Positions 57,785 through 64,000 of a stretch of DNA of 64,000 bases are shown piece by piece. The notes under the pieces are model-generated. The model saw only the letters and a list, made by a program, of their open reading frames with translations, did no database searches and was not told the DNA's origin. The stretch is from Strobilurus pachycystidiatus (taxonomy: Eukaryota > Basidiomycota > Agaricomycetes > Agaricales > Physalacriaceae), in the NCBI GenBank assembly GCA_019915135.1, contig JAHLMK010000016.1, positions 186,001 to 250,000 on the forward strand. The letters run 5' to 3'. Positions within the stretch are counted from its first letter, which is position 1. Each line of letters opens with the position of its first letter. The translations under genes and the position numbers were made by a program.

Positions 57785-59803
57785 TTCAACTGGTTACTCC
57801 TACTAAAATGACATGTTTATGTGCTGCCTTCAACCCATATTCCGAGTGAACTTCCACCAGACAGCCCAGTGAATATCAAACTGCAATCAGCTAGCAGCTA
57901 CGTGAATGGCATCTGGGAAATGGATTACAATAACTGGAATCTCAGCGTGGTAATTGGGTTACAAAACGGGGACTAGTGACCAGGAAACCTAGTTAGCATT
58001 GACGAACGCGCTCCCGGGTGAAACGAGCATATAACACATTATGATAACCGGTTTGTAACCGGGAAGGCCCAACCCGGTTTCCAAGTTAGACCAAGTTACT
58101 GCTACCAGTTCGCCAGGTTACTAACATCCGGTAGCCTGGTTATTTCTCGGGTGACCATAACCAGGTCGGCGATCCACAGTGTCATGCTAACCCGAGGTTT
58201 CAGTGCATACCACGGAAGACTCAAACGCTCTAACGACATCATGTATCCAGCACGCCTCGTTCACTGTACTACAAAGTACAACTATGTAACTCACGACAAT
58301 TTATGCAACATGGTTATGGTACCGCTGAACGTCTTCGACTGGCACAAGCTCATCGAATGGTGCGCGCTCTGTACTTCGTTCCTTATCTCCATGAAAGCGC
58401 GAGTTGCAACTGTGGGGTCTCCTCGTTGGCTATATTTCAAAAGTTTCCATCGCCTTTGACCCACTGGCAGCTCCTCGCGTTCTAGATGCATCTCGTTTTG
58501 CGCGGTCTCTCGGGTGCAGGAGTCACGTCCAACACCCTGCGAGCCACTCAAAGACTTCCCGCGCAGCCCAAGCACTTTCATCGCCGGGTGGGTCTGATTC
58601 CAATTTCTTCGCCTCGGCCCTCGACTTAACTCGTCGACCGAGAAGGAACTGTCGCGTATAACTCGTTGTTCTAAACGAATTTGTCTTGAACCGATACAGT
58701 AAACCATGAAATTTGGCCAACTTTGTGTGCCCAGGCATCCAACACAGGCACAATACAAGGCACGTACTCAGCTACTGAGATCACACGCACGCATAGTAGT
58801 AGAGAGGTGCTCATTCTGTGGGAGAATCCCTCACATCCTTCGTAAATCCCGGTCGTGCTGCTCGCAAGCGAGCAGCTGCGCGAGGTAATTTAACGCTCAC
58901 CCTTGTTGAGGTGCAGTCTGCCACCGTGCAGAGCATTGGAAGCGATGTGTACGGTGAGCGTGGCCATCGAAACTTGAAGGTTGAAGTTCTGAAGTTGTGG
59001 TCTTCGCTCAAGAAGAGAATCCAGTCCGGCACCATTCGGCAGAGGCGGCACAACGACATCGGTCCGTGTGGCCGCATCGTGTAACCAGGGGCTGTTGCCC
59101 GGCTGTTGCTGGCTCTTGGCGACAGCAACGACGATCAGAGCTGATCAAGGCGTGTTTCTTGCCAAGTGATTTCCTTCCCTCCTCCGCGTGTTCAGTGGAG
59201 TTCTAAATCTGGATCGGAGGAGGTACAGTAACATGAATGTGGGTGCTTATTGAAATGGCGTAGAACACTTGGGAGACCGTTGCCGACATTGGAGCCTCAA
59301 TACTCATGCTTACAAGCTCCAACTTCAAGCTGAGGATTTCGAAATGTCTTTCCTCGGACTCTATGAATATTGATCGGTAACCTAATGTAATCCGTCATTT
59401 TCCGTTATTAATTTTGCTCCGATCTTGCACAGACGATATTCGACGTCCTCGTTCCTCCTCACACGAATTTGTGCTCAGATCGGACTGCCTTCTGACCTCA
59501 CTGAATGCTTCTCTCCGTGAGCAGCACCCAACAAGTGGCGCACTGTCACTCAGCGAGAGGAGGGGTGACACCAGGGTGATATCCTACGGATGATTACCCG
59601 ACATGACAGGCACGCAGGACTAGGAACATTATTTATGTAATTTTACCGAGAGATACAAAAGGTTCGTCTTGTGTGTCTCCCCCAGCTATCTCTCTCCTTC
59701 CTCCTCTTCGTCCTTTCTTATCCTTCTCTCTGGCCTGGTTGCCTTTTTCCATTCTTTCATCGTTTCACGCCCTTCATTCTTTTGTTCCAATCTTCAAGTC
59801 AAC
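57785..59803. other. CACTA right arm and 1.6 kb without a supported gene
   Basis: 57850-58190 holds the subterminal repeats of the CACTA element. From 58190 to 59800 no gene is supported. An 88-codon plus-strand frame at 58818-59084 (MGESLTSFVNPGRAARKRAA) has coding-like composition but no motif or splice partners. Confidence 0.45.
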
Positions 59804-62376
59804 ATGGTTTCCAAACTCGTTCTCGTCGCGACCATGATCGCCTTCGTACAAGCGCGGTGGGTTATCCTGTGGTCCGACAAGTTTCACATCTCTTATGCTC
59901 GGCGTGCTCTCCAGTTTCGGACAGGAGCAGATTCCCGTCGCCGCTGTCCAGAGTGTTCAGGGTGGCCAACCTGGCCAGGCAGCCACACTGGCTGGAGGCG
60001 TCCCTGGTTCCCTTCTCGGCGGTGCCAATCCTTGCGCCAAGCTCCAGCTCGCGGACTCCATCGTCTCCCAGCTCGGGACTGGTGCCGACAGTATTGCTGC
60101 TGCTATCGGACTCGTCGCCGCGGAGCAGAATTTCAACCCCTTCGGTGCGCTATTCGTACCTCATCGCGCCAACTCTTATCTAATTGTGTCCATGCAGCGA
60201 CGGACAGACCCGCTATCTGTAACGACCCCACTCTCCCCAAGACGGCGGTTCTTCGCGGTATCACACCCTTGGTCGACCCAGCTGTTACCGATTCCGATGT
60301 AGCCAATCAGCTCCAAGCGACCTCTAAGGTTACGCCTTTCGACGCGACTGGTCTTTCTGTTGCCCAAGTTCTTGCTGCTCATGGCTTCACAACCTTCACC
60401 ACGAAAGACGCTGATGGCAATGCTGGACCAACTGGTGCTGAGCTCGCTGGCACAGGCGCAGGGTCCAGTGCAGTATCCTCAGCCGTCGCTGCCTCCTCAG
60501 CCGTCGATGCATCCTCAACCGCCGCCGCTGTATCATCAGCCGTAGCCACCAGCGCTGACTCCTGCGTACGTCCTGTTCCTGCTGACTCTCGTTCACTCCT
60601 AATCTTTATCTCAGGGTGCGACGGTCACTGTCACTGTATCTGCAGTTGAAACCTCTGCCGCTGCCGAGACTACTGCTGCTGCAGCCAGCTCGGCCGCTGC
60701 ATCATCCACCACGACTTCAGCTGCAGCTGCCTCGAGTGGCGGAGTGACCAAGTCAACTATTGCGGGTCTAGATTTTGGTTTATGTGAGGGAACACATGCA
60801 TATGTCTTCGAAAGTCGAACTGAGATGTGTTCTAGGTGTGCCAACTATGAAGTTCGTCGGCGGTCTGGGTGGACGCCCTTCGACCGAATTCACGTTCCAG
60901 GTGAACATCTTCCGTCACTTTTCCCGACCACGTCACTCATAAGTCTTTAGGCAATCGATCCCATAGTCGCACTCGGACAACAGGAAGCCCTCAACCCCGC
61001 CATCATAGTCAACCGCATCTGCGATCAGCTCAGTGCGTTCGCTGCTTCTTTGTTCGATCTACATTCAATTTATTTATCTCTCTCCAGCAAACGTCTGTGC
61101 GGCCAACGCTGCAGCTAAATCCGCTTGCCTCGCCGCCAAGGCTAATGTCGACTCGACCCAGAGGAACGCACAGACAGCCATCGACTTCAACACTGCTCTT
61201 GGCTTTGCGGATGCCTTCACTGAGGCGGATAGTGTTCCTGCGGCCGACGAGACAGCTGTCGACGCCAACCCAGATGTGAAGAAGTCAACTATCGCCGGAC
61301 TGGACTTTGGCAAGTGCGTTCCAACCATGGAGTTCTTGGGAGGTGCGTCTCTTCCTGTCTCGTTTTTTCCTCCGAATCTCATTGTGTTTGTGAAGGTCTC
61401 GGAGGACGTTCTGCAACCGAGTTCACTTTCCAGGTTGGTGCATATTCTGTCTTTCTGCTCCCTATTCACTGACAAAACCCTACAAGGCCATCGATCCCAT
61501 AGTCGCCCTCGGACAGCAGGAAGCTCTTAACCCCGCCATCATTGTCAACCGCATCTGCGATCAGCTCAGTGAGTTCGCTGTTCTTTTATTCGATTTTATG
61601 TTGATCTCTCTCCTCCCTAGCAAATGTTTGTGCGGCCAACGCCGCAGCTAAGAGCGCCTGCCTCGCCGCCAAAGCCAACGTCGACTCTACCCAGAGGAAC
61701 GTTCAGACCGCCATCGACTTCAACACTGCTCTTGGCTTCGCCGACGCCTTCACTGAGGCGGACAGTGTCCCTGCGACCGACGAGACAGCTGTCGACGCCA
61801 ACCCAGACGTCAAAAAGTCAACTATCGCTGGATTGGACTTCGGCAAGTGTGTTCCTACCATGGAGTTCTTGGGCGGTCAGTTCCTGTCTTCCTACTCTCG
61901 TCTTCCATTCTCATATGTCCCTGAAGGTCTCGGAGGCCGTCCTGCGACCGAGTTTACTTTCCAGGTTGGTGCACCCGATATAATGTCTCTCTCCTTCATA
62001 GCAATTGACGATTCTCCAAGGCCATCGATCCTATAGTCGCTCTCGGACAGCAAGAAGCTCTTAACCCTGCTATCATCGTTAACCGCATCTGCGATCAGCT
62101 CAGTACGTCCGCTCCTTCTTCTTCCGATCTTGCGTTGAACTCTCTTTCTTTCTAGCGAACGTGTGTGCGGCCAACGCTGCAGCTAAGAGCGCCTGCCTCG
62201 CCGCCAAGGCCAACGTCGACTCCACTCAGCGGAACGTCCAGACGGCCATCGACTTCAACACTGCTCTGGGCTTTGCCGACGCGTTCAGCGCGGCAGATAG
62301 CGTCGCCGGCACTGCGGCCAACAGGCGCCGCGCGATTGAGGGCGTGAAGAGGCGCTCTGTCCGTGCCCTCTACTAA
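59804..62376 (+). CDS. Secreted protein with three tandem exon-intron repeats
   Basis: A signal peptide (MVSKLVLVATMIAFVQA) is followed by a conserved-looking N-terminal region (QIPVAAVQSVQGGQPGQAAT; AICNDPTLPKTAVLRGITPL) and an Ala/Ser/Thr-rich linker, likely O-glycosylated. Three repeats of about 125 residues come next, each with STIAGLDFG, CVPTMEFLGGLGGR, TEFTFQ, AIDPIVALGQQEALNPAIIV, NRICDQL and TNVCAANAAAKSACLAAKA. The genomic period is 533 bp (marker AGTCAACT at 60751, 61283, 61816). Conserved Cys residues imply disulfides. The type resembles Agaricomycete secreted proteins often labelled circumsporozoite-like. It ends with a basic tail (NRRRAIEGVKRRSVRALY). Total is about 650 aa; role in the cell wall or exterior is inferred. 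Confidence 0.78.
60751..62330 (+). repeat. Three 533-bp intragenic tandem repeats
   Basis: Near-identical units begin with AAGTCAACTATTGCGGG-like sequence at about 60749, 61281 and 61814. Each spans several exons and introns. The first unit has an intron before VPTM (donor gtgaggg at 60784); units two and three lack it and have one after EFLGG. Confidence 0.75.
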
Positions 62377-63123
62377 AGCCATATTTGATTGTTTGTTTTC
62401 CTGTGAATGCGATACCCAATGAGAAATGATTTGACAGAGTGAATCGCGTGTGTTAAGTCCGTCTTCATAGCGTCGGATTTATACGCCATGTCCCAGTAAT
62501 TGAGTCTTTTCTTCCCCGAACGATGACGTCGATTTCTTGAAAGTTGAATCTGTACATCTCGATTACACGATGCGATACAAGAGGCCGGCAATCTCAAGTG
62601 TTACATAGACGCCTCTTGAGTGATCTGTTTGATTGAGATTCATTGAGTGACATTGACAGTCTGTCTTACTCCGCCGCGCACTTGCATGAATGGACTGTGG
62701 CGCAGCAGTCAGGCAGCCTTCAGCGACTTGATTTAGCCATAGACTTAGCACATGAGCCTCTCGCCGAGGAGATCATACATACATGTTTGTCCTGATGTCA
62801 TCTTTATGCGCAAGAGAACCTGTGGACAAGTACTTTGCCACAGAGCTGGCTGCCGAACGAATCTCCAGTCTATTCTTGCGGAATAGGGGTCTCTACAATC
62901 TACAGAGCGATATTAGTCCGTTCGAGAGTGACATGTCCAGGATGTCCGCGTATCGATGAAGGTTGCCCTCCAATGGCATTCAACCCTCATCGAGCACCTT
63001 TCCCATTTTGGCGGTCTTTGTGCGGACATGGTCACGTGATTATTGAGTTCATTCCGCGACCGAGCGTATGCCACGTTGCGAACGCGTTCTCGACCACTAT
63101 CACCATCACTTGAGCGCTCAAAT
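62377..63123. other. Intergenic
   Basis: No supported gene or repeat; the 3' region of the repeat protein and the upstream region of the last gene. Confidence 0.5.
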
Positions 63124-63988
63124 ATGCTGGGCCAGCTACTTGACTCACTACTTCTTGCGTTCTTCTATCCGTCCACTGGCAAAGGTGTTCCCAGAATGCA
63201 TCCGCCAGACCCCAAACTGCGCAACGTTATGTGCCCTACGAGCCTTCGGTGCACCACGAAGGTCTGGCCGGACAATCTCGTGGAAGTACTGGGGAACATA
63301 GACGCTCACCGGGATGCCGACATTCAGGCTGTCCGCGTTCTGGAGGTCCGCCACGTCCGCAAGGACATTCATGAGTACATTACAGTTCTTCTGGAGTGTG
63401 AAGGGTATACGCGATGGTATACCCTCGACCGGCAGGTTCCCCAACAGCCCATAGGCGCCCAGGGCTTCTTTCCATCGATGAGGTGAGCATTCGCGTCGCT
63501 ATAGTGTCTGGAATCCTCTATATCGATCTCACACGGATATTAGGCACTTGCAAGACAAGTGCAAGGGAACCCTCTGCGCGGCCGACATGATCAACGACTT
63601 TGACAACGTCGACTCAGCACACTCTTACGCCTTGAACGGTATCATGGAATCCTTTGTTCTCCCAGGTGCCGACGCCGGCACCGGTATCAACGTCCTGGAG
63701 CTGGCCATACTGGCAAGGCTTGTCTCCGAGGTCTGCACACAGCGCTATAGCCTGCTCAAGGCCATGTGCTGGCTCTGGTCGCGTGGTCTCTTTGTTTGTC
63801 TCCATAGCCTATCGGAGAGAAAGGGTCTCTCCGTCCCCCTTGACCGGGGTCCCTCGATTGGCATCGCGGGCAGGCTGGTCGAGGGGGCGCCTCGTCATGT
63901 TGATGTCAATGCCAACATCGTTACATCCGCCCAGGAAATCATGGACAGCCTCCAGGCCGTGATCAAGGTTCCCGATGAGTTCGTCTAG
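63124..63988 (+). CDS. Uncharacterised 267-aa protein
   Basis: Two exons (63124-63482, 63544-63988) with a 61-nt intron; the AG|G codon joins the phases and TAG ends at 63988. The product starts MLGQLLDSLLLAFFYPSTGK, has a central beta-rich part (KDIHEYITVLLECEGYTRWY) and a helical C-terminal half (INVLELAILARLVSEVCTQR, YSLLKAMCWLWSRGLFVCLH). No domain is recognised. It resembles short Agaricomycete proteins of unknown function. The hydrophobic N-terminus could be a membrane anchor, but it is not a clear signal peptide. Confidence 0.7.
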
Positions 63989-64000
63989 GAGGCAAATCAA

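Larger units (their letters stand above)
51669..58181. mobile_element. CACTA/EnSpm element (right end uncertain)
   Basis: The left end reads CACTAGGTGACCTGGTTAG. Subterminal regions on both sides carry repeated GGTTAC/GTAACC-type motifs (51680-51900 and 57950-58190). The right side contains TAACCAGGT, the complement of the left TIR core, just before CACAGTG at 58175-58181; a TAGTG at about 57975 is an alternative end. No convincing 3-bp duplication was found. Inside are tnp2 and two companion genes. Confidence 0.6.

Noticed and set aside
57970..57980. TAGTG at about 57975 as the CACTA right end
   Set aside because: The sequence inside does not match the left TIR beyond six bases; the TAACCAGGT near 58165 fits better, but the end remains open.
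58818..59084. 88-codon frame MGESLTSF... as a gene
   Set aside because: Coding-like composition but no family, no partner exons and no TATA box; noted only in the intergenic entry.

Overview
The window looks like a chromosomal piece of an Agaricomycete (mushroom-forming basidiomycete). The signs are genes cut by 45-65-nt GT-AG (some GC-AG) introns, balanced GC content, and basidiomycete gene families: a Plavaka-type transposase, a basidiomycete-style Tnp2 (CACTA) transposase, a fungal TET/JBP-like dioxygenase, multi-Zn-cluster proteins and a tandem-repeat secreted protein. There are no operons, ribosome binding sites or CRISPR arrays. All family names come from motif recognition by eye; no search was run.

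Layout. 0-0.6 kb: 3' end of DCN1 (cullin neddylation). 0.6-3.7 kb: no supported gene. 3.7-4.6 kb: a His/Pro-rich protein. 5.2-28.3 kb: a transposon-rich block. It holds a TET/JBP-like 2OG-Fe(II) oxygenase, a large Ser/Gln-rich gene with an RGG/AT-hook-like tail, a divergent 305-aa gene, and a Plavaka-superfamily-like transposase gene split into two halves (3' half 12.6-15.07 kb, 5' half 25.24-26.35 kb). The splitting insert is a 10,173-bp Plavaka-type element (15,070-25,242) with 28-bp terminal inverted repeats and a TA target duplication. The insert carries its own transposase and two minus-strand cargo genes. 28.3-33.9 kb: gene-poor, with a minisatellite, a tRNA-like sequence and a 951-bp element with about 91-bp inverted repeats.

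33.9-38.7 kb: one gene of about ten exons encoding four Zn2Cys6-like clusters. 39.12-39.20 kb: tRNA-Arg(CCT) with a short intron. 39,254-44,158: a complete hAT element with 8-bp target duplications. Its single gene joins a Ulp1/C48 protease to a hAT transposase in one nine-exon, 1,349-codon frame. 46.3-50.2 kb: a divergent pair of proteins, each with HxE...CxxC deaminase signatures (OTT_1508-like). 50.8-58.2 kb: a CACTA/EnSpm element with a tnp2 gene and two companion genes. The tnp2 gene is interrupted by a 462-bp hAT-type MITE and one companion has an in-frame stop. 59.8-62.4 kb: a secreted protein made of three 533-bp exon-intron repeats. 63.1-64.0 kb: a small two-exon gene of unknown function.

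The strongest points are the two dated, nested insertions whose removal restores an open frame, the Ulp1-hAT fusion element with intact ends, the TET/JBP-like gene beside Plavaka-type genes, and the paired deaminase-fold genes.
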